Source: Flavobacteriales bacterium (GTDB lineage: Bacteria; Bacteroidota; Bacteroidia; Flavobacteriales_D; Sanyastnellaceae). Taken from it: a stretch of 45,675 bases of DNA. Made by a program: the position numbers and the translations under genes. Of this stretch, positions 28,931 through 35,771 are shown piece after piece. The stretch spans positions 1-45,675 of the forward strand of contig JAKVAX010000027.1 of NCBI GenBank assembly GCA_022447625.1, read 5' to 3'. Under the pieces are notes generated by a model. The model searched no databases and was not told where the DNA came from. It saw nothing but the letters and a program-made list of their open reading frames with translations. How positions within the stretch are numbered: position 1 is the first letter of the stretch; every line of letters starts with the position of its first letter.

Positions 28931-29505
28931 GTGATATGCTCCGTATGTGTGTGTTTGACTGCGTTTCGCCCATTCAGGGCTCATCAGGTGGCCTATGGTG
29001 ACCACGACGCAGTGGCCGGGAGTTGCCCCCCGGTCTGCTAAAGGCCCCTCATTGCAAGGGCACACACGCCCCCGGGACCTCGTTCCGCCTGGTTGTCAAA
29101 CATCGTGTGTGGGGCCTTCGCTCACCGCTTGCCAGCGGCCCCTTGGTGACTGTTGGGACCATATAGGCGCTAGGTCGCCCTAATGGCAACCCCGCATTCA
29201 ACATGACCTCGCGTCAACCTGACTCAAGGCGTTGTTATTGTTGAAGAAAAAAACAGTCGATTACATGCACAAGGATGGATCGACGCGAGGTTGACCTAGG
29301 GTCACCATGCGAATTAGATGTAATATCCAATGCTCAGCGCTCTAAGCCGTTGATTTCATTGGGTTTATAGGTGGGTACGTGACACAAAACGTGACAATTC
29401 CCCTACGTCAACCGGGCACCCCACGGGGGAACCTCGCGCGTCCGCTCATTACAAGAGGACCTCAGATTTTTCTGTCGAAATCCAAGGCCCCCAGGAGATA
29501 CACGA
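28931..29505. other. 575-bp non-coding region before the early genes
   Basis: I see no gene here. It contains a 10-base inverted repeat (ACCTCGCGTC near 29202-29211 and its complement GACGCGAGGT near 29282-29291) flanking an A-rich run near 29246, a GCTAGGTCGC element at 29169-29178, and two CGTGAC boxes 12 bases apart (29378, 29390). TTGTCA and TATAAA on the minus strand could belong to host-type promoters, but their spacing is poor. This is where host-polymerase promoters and possibly a genome end are expected. Confidence 0.5.
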
Positions 29506-29766
29506 TCACCGCCTTTCGTAGGCTCGGGGTTTCAACTCGCGGAGAACCTCAGGGAACTCGACGAGGAAGAAGTAAGGCCACAAGGACACTCCAAGCCAGA
29601 ACCGAGGGTCCACGATGCTGCGCAGGAAGTTGCGCTTGATCTCTTTCCACCGACTAGGGTTGATGGCTACGGCCACTGCGTTGAAGATCAACACACAAGT
29701 GAGCCCCAGGGCGTAGTAGGCTGCCAGCACAGCGGCAACCAGTTGAAGGTCAATGGTGACTTCCAT
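29506..29766 (-). CDS. 86-residue membrane protein, unknown
   Basis: Begins MEVTIDLQLVAAVLAAYYAL. Hydrophobic spans lie at about 6-32 and 52-68 (RFWLGVSLWPYFFLVEF), separated by a basic segment (NPSRWKEIKRNF), giving a two-span topology. The ATG overlaps the stop of a 12-codon frame that has the stronger ribosome-binding site, so it may be translated by coupling. It lies among the last genes after the terminase. Function unknown. Confidence 0.65.
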   Translation of the reverse strand: MEVTIDLQLVAAVLAAYYALGLTCVLIFNAVAVAINPSRWKEIKRNFLRSIVDPRFWLGVSLWPYFFLVEFPEVLRELKPRAYERR

Positions 29767-29804
29767 CAGTCGTAACCTTCAATCATTGTTTCTGTAGATC
29801 TCAT
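29766..29804 (-). CDS. 12-codon leader peptide
   Basis: ATG preceded by AAGGAGATCCCA, identical to the site of the gene at 29897. The peptide MRSTETMIEGYD ends in TGA, whose A is the first base of the next ATG. Its likely role is to deliver ribosomes to the 86-residue membrane gene. Confidence 0.4.
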   Translation of the reverse strand: MRSTETMIEGYD

Positions 29805-29814
29805 TGGGATCTCC

Positions 29815-29913
29815 TTAGGCTAACCAGAGGACCAGCCCGACGAAGGCCAGCAAGACCACCGCAATGGTGACTAGCTGACCCTGTGGGTTACTTCCCTTAC
29901 CAGGGGAGGTAAT
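29815..29913 (-). CDS. possible 32-residue membrane protein without a standard start
   Basis: The open frame ends in a clear hydrophobic span, LVTIAVVLLAFVGLVLWLA, with the stop just before the next ribosome-binding site. No ATG, GTG or TTG is placed plausibly; the best candidate is an ATT at 29913, which would give a Pro/Gly-rich N-terminus (TSPGKGSNPQGQ). Either a rare start is used or there is an error or mutation upstream. Confidence 0.3.
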   Translation of the reverse strand: MTSPGKGSNPQGQLVTIAVVLLAFVGLVLWLA

Positions 29914-29995
29914 AAGGGGGCTTTGCTTGGGTGGCGAAGTAAATCATCACACCGATGACGAGGACCATAAAGGCCCCACCTGCACGACTTTTCAT
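29897..29995 (-). CDS. 32-residue membrane microprotein
   Basis: AAGGAGATCCCA precedes the ATG. The product begins MKSRAGGAFMVLVIGVMIYF, with one span at residues 8-20 after a basic start, and ends PPYYLPW. It starts 10 bases after the stop of the 141-residue gene. Function unknown. Confidence 0.6.
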   Translation of the reverse strand: MKSRAGGAFMVLVIGVMIYFATQAKPPYYLPW

Positions 29996-30005
29996 TGGGA
30001 TCTCC

Positions 30006-30431
30006 TTAGGAGCTTGGGGTTGATTGCTGTTGGGCGTACGCGAGAGCCCGTTCCATCTGGGCAGCGGAAGGTCTACTTCCCGGCCACTGATCGCGGATAC
30101 TCTCCAGGTACTCTGTCGCGAGGGCCTGTTCGTCTGACTGACGGGCGGTGTTGCGCATCATGGCCCCTTGGCGAGCTACAGGGCTCGTGGGTTCTTTTGG
30201 TTTTGTAGGAGCATGAGCAAGATTGATCTTGGGTCTCTTACGCTCACCCATCCTCTGTTGGGCAATGAGCTGCTCGAACGATAGTTCACCTCTGGCCTTT
30301 GCATCGGCTTCGGCTTGGGCTGCCCTATAGGCTGCCCCTTGGTTTTTCTTCTGAGGCATAAGGGTCTCTTGTGTTGTGAGTGTGAGTGTTACCAGGAACA
30401 CCACACCTAAGAACAACCTGAGGTAGGCCAT
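30006..30431 (-). CDS. 141-residue protein with N-terminal hydrophobic segment, unknown
   Basis: Begins MAYLRLFLGVVFLVTLTLTT after a strong AGGAGGTCCCC. The hydrophobic first 20 residues could be a signal or anchor. A second in-frame ATG (30359, MPQKKNQGAAYRAAQAE) has a weaker AAGAGACCC site and would give a soluble 117-residue form. The rest is basic, helical and Gln/Ala-rich (SFEQLIAQQRMGERKRPK), ending AYAQQQSTPSS. It follows the terminase and the repeat array. Family not recognised. Confidence 0.6.
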   Translation of the reverse strand: MAYLRLFLGVVFLVTLTLTTQETLMPQKKNQGAAYRAAQAEADAKARGELSFEQLIAQQRMGERKRPKINLAHAPTKPKEPTSPVARQGAMMRNTARQSDEQALATEYLESIRDQWPGSRPSAAQMERALAYAQQQSTPSS

Positions 30432-30506
30432 GGGGACCTCCTATGGTTGTCTATGGAATCTGGTGGATATGTAGGAGCATAACCAGGGGGGTTACCCTGG
30501 GGTGTA

Positions 30507-30580
30507 CCTATGGATACCTAGGAGCATCTACAGGAGAGACTCCTAAGGTATCTTAAGGTTTATCTTAGGGTATCCTAAGG
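30507..30580. repeat. CCTAAGG-like heptamer array (candidate packaging-end repeats)
   Basis: Heptamer-like copies lie at 30507 (CCTATGG), 30517 (CCTAGG), 30542 (CCTAAGG), 30552 (CTTAAGG), 30564 (CTTAGGG) and 30574 (CCTAAGG). The last four are about 10 bases apart. T7 carries arrays of CCTAAAG next to its terminal repeats. Position just past the terminase gene fits a similar role. Confidence 0.6.
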
Positions 30581-30582
30581 GT

Positions 30583-30598
30583 TGGGGCTCCGCCCCCA
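30583..30598 (-). terminator. GC-rich hairpin after terminase gene
   Basis: TGGGGC and GCCCCCA pair around TCC. No U-tract follows, so it may be a 3'-end or processing hairpin rather than a classic terminator. It lies between the promoter-like motif and the heptamer array. Confidence 0.45.
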
Positions 30599-30630
30599 CA
30601 ATACAGTAGCTTTTGGAGCGACCTAGCGTC
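30598..30630 (-). promoter_or_regulatory. candidate phage RNA polymerase promoter near genome end
   Basis: Minus-strand copy of the shared motif: GCTAGGTCGC, TCC, AAAAGCTACTGTATTGTG. It overlaps the terminase stop codon. A phage promoter near the right end recalls T7 phi-OR, which lies close to the terminus and has been linked to packaging and replication. Confidence 0.58.
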
Positions 30631-32383
30631 TACCGAGGGAAGCGAAGCCTCGCTTGCGGCTCTTGCGGCGTGGTTTGGTGTGGTACTTCACTTGGTGAAC
30701 TTGGTTCCTGAAGTGAGCCTTCATGTCCGCATCGAAGTCCTTCTCATAGAGCTTCTCAGCAGCCTCTTGGGCGTCACGGGCCATAGCTTCCACCCAGTGG
30801 GCCACAGAGCCTGCTAGAGCGTCCAGACGGTCATCGTGGGCTAGTGCGCCCTTCTCGCGAGTGAGGCGGGTCATCTGGTGGAATAGGCGGTACTGCGTGG
30901 CTTTATCCGGGGTGTACCCTGCCACCTGTTCGTCATCCTCGATCACCACCTGCTCAGCAATAACCAATCGGTGTTGGTTCATGATTGGCTCAAGGGTGTC
31001 CGCGATGCGAGCTTCCTTCATCTTAGAGGAACGAACATTCTCCACGGCACACTTGTGACCGATCGCTCGGAGGTGCGGCATAAGAAGTCTCTCGAACATC
31101 CCCTGCCCGAAGTTCTCCTCGACCAGGATCAAGTTGACGTTCTGGTCCTTGGCATCCTTAGCGATACGCTGGAGGACCTCGTCCTCATAGCCACGCTTGT
31201 CAGCTCGAAGGAGCGTACAGAACACGGTCGCCAGAAGCATCTTCGTGACACACCAGCAGGTTTCATCGGTCCCTCGGCCTGAGGGGTCAACGAACATGAC
31301 ACTGCCCGTATAGTCAGCGAAGCGCTCGTCAGTGAACGCTGGGCGGTAGAAGGCGTCACCATCAAGCCCTGGCGTATGCAGGTCATGATAGAGGCCAGAA
31401 GGCTTCGGTCCCCACGCAACCGACGTAGGACCCTTCTTGGAATCCAGCGGCATCACGATGAGATCCTTGAGCCTCAGCGGGTAACGATCAGCATCGGAGA
31501 GCGAGGTATCCAATAGGAACTGCAAGGCATAACCAGAGCGGCCATAGGACAGCTTACGCTCCTGAAGGTCTTCCTTATCGAAGCGCTTAGGGTCGAGAGG
31601 TTCACCGAAGCCGATGCCAGCCTCGATCTTCTCATGAACGAACTTCGCCAGCTTAGGCTTAAGTCGATCATAGTACTCTTCATCAGGAACTTCAGAAGGC
31701 CAGATGCTGCTCTCATATCCACGAGCGTGAAGCTTGTTGTACAACGATTGTTCCGTTTGTGGTGTACCGAGATACATGATGCGCCCACCCGGGATCAGGA
31801 TGGAGTCGAACTCTTTCACAAGCTCAGCGATCTTATCGCGCATGTTCTGCGTCTCAGCGTTGCCTGGAACCTCAATGTCGTCAGCAACGATCAAGTTTGC
31901 CCGGGAGCCCGTAAGCTGCCCGGTGATGCCCACAGACTTCACCGAAGGCGAGTGCTTGGCTTTCGCAGGGCCAACGTCGAATGCGATGTTCGAGTCTCGT
32001 TGCCCAGGGGCAGCCTGTAGGTGTCTGAGTACGGACATCTCCGCGATCAGACGCTTTGTAAATGTTGAGAAGTCGTCAGAGCGGATCTTAGACGCTGAGA
32101 CAACCATGATAGCCATGTCGGGATCTCTGAGGAGATTCCAGCAGACGAAGGCCGAAGTGATGTAAGACTTCCCCACGCCACGGAAGCCCATGATGATGCC
32201 TCGACGTGGACCGTGCTGAAGGAAGTCAGCAATATCTAGTTGAACTGGGGTTGGCTCGGGGAGACCGAGGTGGTTCCATACCAACCGCAGGAAGACACTG
32301 AAGTCTTCATACATGGGCCAAACGCCCCGGTGTTCAGCGTACTCACGCCTCCACCATTTAAACTCTTGGTCTTTAAGTACCAT
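30623..32383 (-). CDS. large terminase subunit (T7 gp19-like)
   Basis: A 586-residue DNA packaging ATPase/nuclease, the same length as T7 gp19. Walker A is at residues 66-73 (GFRGVGKS), with LIVADDIEVPGNAETQ giving the Walker B acids at about D168-D169, and PGGRIMYLGTPQTEQSLYNK is the conserved coupling motif. The nuclease domain begins with VMFVDPSGRGTDETC (D366). I chose the ATG at 32383, preceded by AGAGGATACT. The longer frame to 32452 would run through a promoter-like element and lacks support. Confidence 0.96.
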   Translation of the reverse strand: MVLKDQEFKWWRREYAEHRGVWPMYEDFSVFLRLVWNHLGLPEPTPVQLDIADFLQHGPRRGIIMGFRGVGKSYITSAFVCWNLLRDPDMAIMVVSASKIRSDDFSTFTKRLIAEMSVLRHLQAAPGQRDSNIAFDVGPAKAKHSPSVKSVGITGQLTGSRANLIVADDIEVPGNAETQNMRDKIAELVKEFDSILIPGGRIMYLGTPQTEQSLYNKLHARGYESSIWPSEVPDEEYYDRLKPKLAKFVHEKIEAGIGFGEPLDPKRFDKEDLQERKLSYGRSGYALQFLLDTSLSDADRYPLRLKDLIVMPLDSKKGPTSVAWGPKPSGLYHDLHTPGLDGDAFYRPAFTDERFADYTGSVMFVDPSGRGTDETCWCVTKMLLATVFCTLLRADKRGYEDEVLQRIAKDAKDQNVNLILVEENFGQGMFERLLMPHLRAIGHKCAVENVRSSKMKEARIADTLEPIMNQHRLVIAEQVVIEDDEQVAGYTPDKATQYRLFHQMTRLTREKGALAHDDRLDALAGSVAHWVEAMARDAQEAAEKLYEKDFDADMKAHFRNQVHQVKYHTKPRRKSRKRGFASLGRR

Positions 32384-32419
32384 AGTATCCTCTGTAGAGC
32401 GCACAGGAGCGCACACAGA

Positions 32420-32440
32420 GCGACCTCGCTCTATCTGGTG
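32420..32440 (-). promoter_or_regulatory. partial promoter-like element upstream of large terminase
   Basis: GCGACCTCGC at 32420-32429 (GCGAGGTCGC on the minus strand), with CTCTATC beside it, matches the upstream half of the candidate phage promoter, but the CTACYGTA core is absent. It lies in the 105-bp gap between small and large terminase genes. It may be a weak promoter or a binding site. Confidence 0.35.
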
Positions 32441-32488
32441 TGAATGTACCAAACAGAACTAGACGCCTCTCTGTGGCGCTCTCTGAGC

Positions 32489-32722
32489 TTAGTTGAGGTA
32501 TTCTCCGGCTTGTTCCGGGGCGAGCTGTCCGATCTCGTCGGCCAATGCCTTCAAGGCAGAGTTCTCGACATCACGAGCAGGCTCGATGTTGTTGTCCTTC
32601 AAGAACTTGATAGCTTGCGCTAGATCCTGAGGAGAAGGGTCACCCTTGATGATCTCCTTTAGCTTCTTAGCGACAGACGCATGGAGTTCTTCAAGGATGT
32701 TCATAGATGCAGCTTTAGACAT
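32489..32722 (-). CDS. small terminase subunit (T7 gp18-like)
   Basis: A 77-residue protein, near T7 gp18 (89). LEELHASVAKKLKEIIKGDP followed by PQDLAQAIKFLKDNNIEPAR is the characteristic pattern of T7-type DNA maturase A. AAAGGAGCCCTAG precedes the ATG. It recognises phage DNA and feeds it to the large subunit. The gene lies upstream of the large subunit, as in T7, although separated by a longer gap. Confidence 0.88.
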   Translation of the reverse strand: MSKAASMNILEELHASVAKKLKEIIKGDPSPQDLAQAIKFLKDNNIEPARDVENSALKALADEIGQLAPEQAGEYLN

Positions 32723-32740
32723 CTAGGGCTCCTTTAGTTG

Positions 32741-35302
32741 TTAGAAGGGTGCTGGGGTTCCAGTCTTGAAGATTGCGATCTCGTCGATGTAGGCCCAGTT
32801 GTTCCAGTCCGCAGAGATAGCTAAGCGGACCTTGTCCTGGGTCGGAGTGAAGGTCACTTCGGTATCGCCAACGTTCGCAGCAGCTCCAGAGATAGTAGCG
32901 TAGACGCTGGCAAGAGCGATGTCGTAGACACGCCAAACAGCGCCGTTGCTGGTGAGAGGAATGCGGGTCTTGAGCGTGTACTCAACACCAGGATCGACGT
33001 CGATCTCCACGTACTGACCCCCAGTTTGGCCTGAGCTGCTACCTGCGTAGAAGCTAGCAGATCCGGCAGGCGTCCCCGGTCCAAGCGTGTTCCAGGTCAT
33101 CCCCTGGCCGAACCAGTAGGTGTAACCCGGATCAGGAGTATCGAAGCCATATGAGTACGCGATGTCAGGACCAGGAGGCGGAGGCGGAACCATCCGGCTG
33201 ATCTTGAGATCCTCAATGGTCACTGAAGATCCGGTATTGGATTGCAACACAAGACGAACGGCAGACGATCCTGGAGTGATCACGGCACCGAAGTAGCCTG
33301 TGATGTCAGAGCTTTGCCAGATCTCAGGAGATGCTGGGCTGGCGGAGCCAGGGTCAGTGTTCCCGTCGATCCACCGCAGGCCGTTGTAAGAGCCTGTGCT
33401 GGCGGTAACACGTCCGGTCACCAATAGAGGATCACCGGGTGTTACTGGGATCAGATCACTGTGAGCGAATAGAGCAACGCCAGTCTGACCTGAGAGAGTC
33501 ATGTCGTTCGCTGTAGGAACGAAGTCACCAGACCCGGTAGCGCCGAACATGGTGGCTCTCGCCGTCCAGTTCGCGTAGTCGTTCTGACCTGCGTAGATCT
33601 CTTCACGGTAGATGTCGCGAGCTTCCATAGCGTGAGCTTCAGCGGCTAGGAGAGTTGCCTCGTCATCCGGGAAGTGCGCTAGGTAGCCCACCTGCCCCAG
33701 GAAGTTATCCGTATCGACGCCAGTTTCCGAATGAAGGATACCGAGGTCTCCTCCAATACCCGAGAGGTTTAGCCCGGTGAAGCTGACAACGTGCCAGCGG
33801 TCATCCGTGAGAAGCCTGCGAAGCATATCACGAGTGATCTGAGGATACTCAACGCCGTCAATTCGAAGGCCGTCGAATCCACCAAACCCGTTCTCCGTGA
33901 TGTAGGACTGGCTAGTGTTGGCGAAGCCTGCATAACGAACGGAAGGGTTCGATCTGTCCGCGAGAATCCTGAAGCGGTCGTCGGACGTCTTCAAGGCAAT
34001 CACGAAGGTATGAGCTGTGGACGCTCGCATCTCAGCAGAGTCAGGAATCCAGTACCCTTCATCCTCAGGCGTTCCTTCGTAGTACGGAGGTGTTCCGTAA
34101 GGGTAGCCGTTAGCGTACTCGAAGGTGGTGTGATAGAAAGGCTCGTACGTTCCGGTAACCTGCATAAGGGGGTGTTTGGACGCCAGCGCTTCCGCGTTCA
34201 GACTAGCAAACGAGTTGCCAGCTTCCGTCCACTGCCTCCAGCTTAGGTCCGGTCTGTCGAAGAACGCTTTGTTGATAAACCCGGCTCTGGCTCCGCCACT
34301 AGGGGTCAGGTTGTTGGTCGTATAGGTCGATACGGAGTAACCTTCCATGATCGGGTAGTAACCAGCGAAGTTACCCGCCAGCGCTTGATCGTGGATGTAC
34401 TGCCACTCAGGGATGTCATGGCGAGGCATCTGGCAGTAGCCGTCAGCAGCGACTTGGTCGATCATGTAACGGAGCATCGTGCGCTCTGCTTCAGTCGGCA
34501 TGTAAGGCAGGACGATCAAACCGTAGAGGTCGCCGTCAGCCTTACTCGATCCTGAGAACAACGTACCGCCAACACGGATGGTTTCGATGTTGTAACTCGC
34601 TGGGTAGGTCCGAGCGTTACGCTCAGGCGATCTACCGTTCAGGGTGATGCCCCAAAGAGATCGCGTATGGAACGACTCCATGATTGTGATCTTGTCATCG
34701 CGGGTCTGGCTCTCGGTTTCAATGAACGCGTTACCACGCTGGACACGCCATCTATCTCCGGTTCCGCTTCGGAAGATCATTCGAACTGCGTCGGTAGCGG
34801 ACCCCGATTGAACACCAACACGCCCAGCGTCGAGAAGAGTTTGGTCGCTGATGATGTCGGAAGCGCTCTCTACTCGGTAGACTGCAATCGCGTAGATGTC
34901 GTCACCCGTGAAAGGGAACGCAGCGTCATAGATGGCGTCTCCTGCGAGGAATAGACCATCACGGTCCTCGATAAGGTTTCCATCGACCTTCCCGTTACCG
35001 CTGGTGCGCTCAAGGGTGAAGCCGTTTCCAGAGCGGTCCTTGTTCGACACAATGGAACTGCCACGGACAAGGTTGTTGTCTCCTGTGAGACCTGCACCGC
35101 TGTAAGAATATTCGCCACCGAAGGTATGGAACATGCCACCCTTGGATGCGACGAAAGCCTCAAGCTCGGAAGCGAGGCTATCACCGGAAGGACCTGAACC
35201 ACCTGTGCCACCACCGGGATTGAGGATAGGCCCCGCTCCCGCCACCAGGACGGCCATTTGCCCCCTGATGGCTGATGTAATTAGTAGGTGTCTCTTGTGC
35301 AT
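32741..35302 (-). CDS. large spike/fibre protein with carbohydrate-binding-like domains
   Basis: An 853-residue virion protein. The ATG at 35302 shares its A with the spike-base stop; a second ATG at 35257 (MAVLVAGAGPILNPGGG) is an alternative start. After a Gly/Ser-rich linker (about 28-42), residues 45-280 resemble a concanavalin-like sandwich (YAIAVYRVESASDI, VGVQSG). The middle is Tyr/Trp-rich. Residues 580-700 and 720-850 look like two beta-sandwich carbohydrate-binding modules separated by a Pro/Gly linker (PPPPPGPD). No catalytic residues are recognised. The partner spike-base gene suggests an adhesin for surface polysaccharide. Confidence 0.7.
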   Translation of the reverse strand: MHKRHLLITSAIRGQMAVLVAGAGPILNPGGGTGGSGPSGDSLASELEAFVASKGGMFHTFGGEYSYSGAGLTGDNNLVRGSSIVSNKDRSGNGFTLERTSGNGKVDGNLIEDRDGLFLAGDAIYDAAFPFTGDDIYAIAVYRVESASDIISDQTLLDAGRVGVQSGSATDAVRMIFRSGTGDRWRVQRGNAFIETESQTRDDKITIMESFHTRSLWGITLNGRSPERNARTYPASYNIETIRVGGTLFSGSSKADGDLYGLIVLPYMPTEAERTMLRYMIDQVAADGYCQMPRHDIPEWQYIHDQALAGNFAGYYPIMEGYSVSTYTTNNLTPSGGARAGFINKAFFDRPDLSWRQWTEAGNSFASLNAEALASKHPLMQVTGTYEPFYHTTFEYANGYPYGTPPYYEGTPEDEGYWIPDSAEMRASTAHTFVIALKTSDDRFRILADRSNPSVRYAGFANTSQSYITENGFGGFDGLRIDGVEYPQITRDMLRRLLTDDRWHVVSFTGLNLSGIGGDLGILHSETGVDTDNFLGQVGYLAHFPDDEATLLAAEAHAMEARDIYREEIYAGQNDYANWTARATMFGATGSGDFVPTANDMTLSGQTGVALFAHSDLIPVTPGDPLLVTGRVTASTGSYNGLRWIDGNTDPGSASPASPEIWQSSDITGYFGAVITPGSSAVRLVLQSNTGSSVTIEDLKISRMVPPPPPGPDIAYSYGFDTPDPGYTYWFGQGMTWNTLGPGTPAGSASFYAGSSSGQTGGQYVEIDVDPGVEYTLKTRIPLTSNGAVWRVYDIALASVYATISGAAANVGDTEVTFTPTQDKVRLAISADWNNWAYIDEIAIFKTGTPAPF

Positions 35303-35532
35303 TAGCTAAGGCCTTTGATGCCTGCAGCGGAAGTGCCTGTGGCTAGGACTTTGACGGCCACGATTGCGTACTGAACACCCGGCTGACACGCAGGGAGAGT
35401 GTTGACGTCGCCAGTAGGTGTTTCCACGGCCACGTCGCCAGCGGCAGAGACCATGATGAACTGCGTTTGAGGGATCTCGGCGTTGTCGTCTGGGGTGATG
35501 TCGAAGATGTGTTGAGGGAATGGTGCGGACAT
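35302..35532 (-). CDS. spike base protein (gene-transfer-agent type)
   Basis: A 76-residue beta-rich protein whose C-terminal half matches the pattern of the RCAP_rcc01079-type spike base proteins of gene transfer agents and alphaproteobacterial phages: a DDNAEIP start region, then VSAAGDVAVETPTGDV, and the closing VKVLATGTSAAGIKGL. Such proteins hold a spike on the head or tail. AGGAGACTTAA precedes the start. It overlaps the large spike gene (TAATG), so the two are made together. The family assignment is from memory of the pattern and should be confirmed. Confidence 0.7.
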   Translation of the reverse strand: MSAPFPQHIFDITPDDNAEIPQTQFIMVSAAGDVAVETPTGDVNTLPACQPGVQYAIVAVKVLATGTSAAGIKGLS

Positions 35533-35549
35533 TTAAGTCTCCTGTTGAA

Positions 35550-35771
35550 TTACTTGTTTTCCATGAGGAAGTCGGCCAGCGTATCGAGCCGGTTTCGGAG
35601 GTACTGGAGGTCCTCTTTGACCTCTGTCTTGTGGTCCTCTTGGTCCTTCTCAAGAGCGTCGAGACGGGTCTCAATGCGAACGACTTTGAGGGCGAAAATG
35701 GCGAGCCCTGAGGCTACGGCTGTTCCTGCGCTCCACACCGCTTCGGGTGCGTCGAGGATTGATGCGATCAT
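35550..35771 (-). CDS. membrane/coiled-coil protein (holin- or spanin-like)
   Basis: A 73-residue protein with one span near the N-terminus (residues 13-30, AGTAVASGLAIFALKVV) and a charged coiled coil to the end (RIETRLDALEKDQEDHKTEV). T7 has its holin 17.5 between fibre and terminase genes, the same region. The single span followed by a coiled coil also recalls an inner-membrane spanin, though it is shorter than T7 gp18.5. The start overlaps the protease stop (ATGA). The exact role is uncertain. Confidence 0.55.
   Translation of the reverse strand: MIASILDAPEAVWSAGTAVASGLAIFALKVVRIETRLDALEKDQEDHKTEVKEDLQYLRNRLDTLADFLMENK

Larger units (their letters stand above)
23733..28956 (-). repeat. 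dispersed CACACA leader motif before early genes
   Basis: A motif close to CATTCACACACAYACGGAG (minus strand) precedes nearly every early gene. GT/CA tracts lie near 28941-28956, 28510-28519, 28219-28232, 27355-27366, 26911-26922, 26719-26734, 26422-26434, 25418-25434 and 24704-24713, with a degenerate one before the integrase at 23733-23747. The 3' end of the motif supplies the ribosome-binding GGAG in most copies. It resembles in principle the start-associated sequences described in some mycobacteriophages. Confidence 0.8.
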
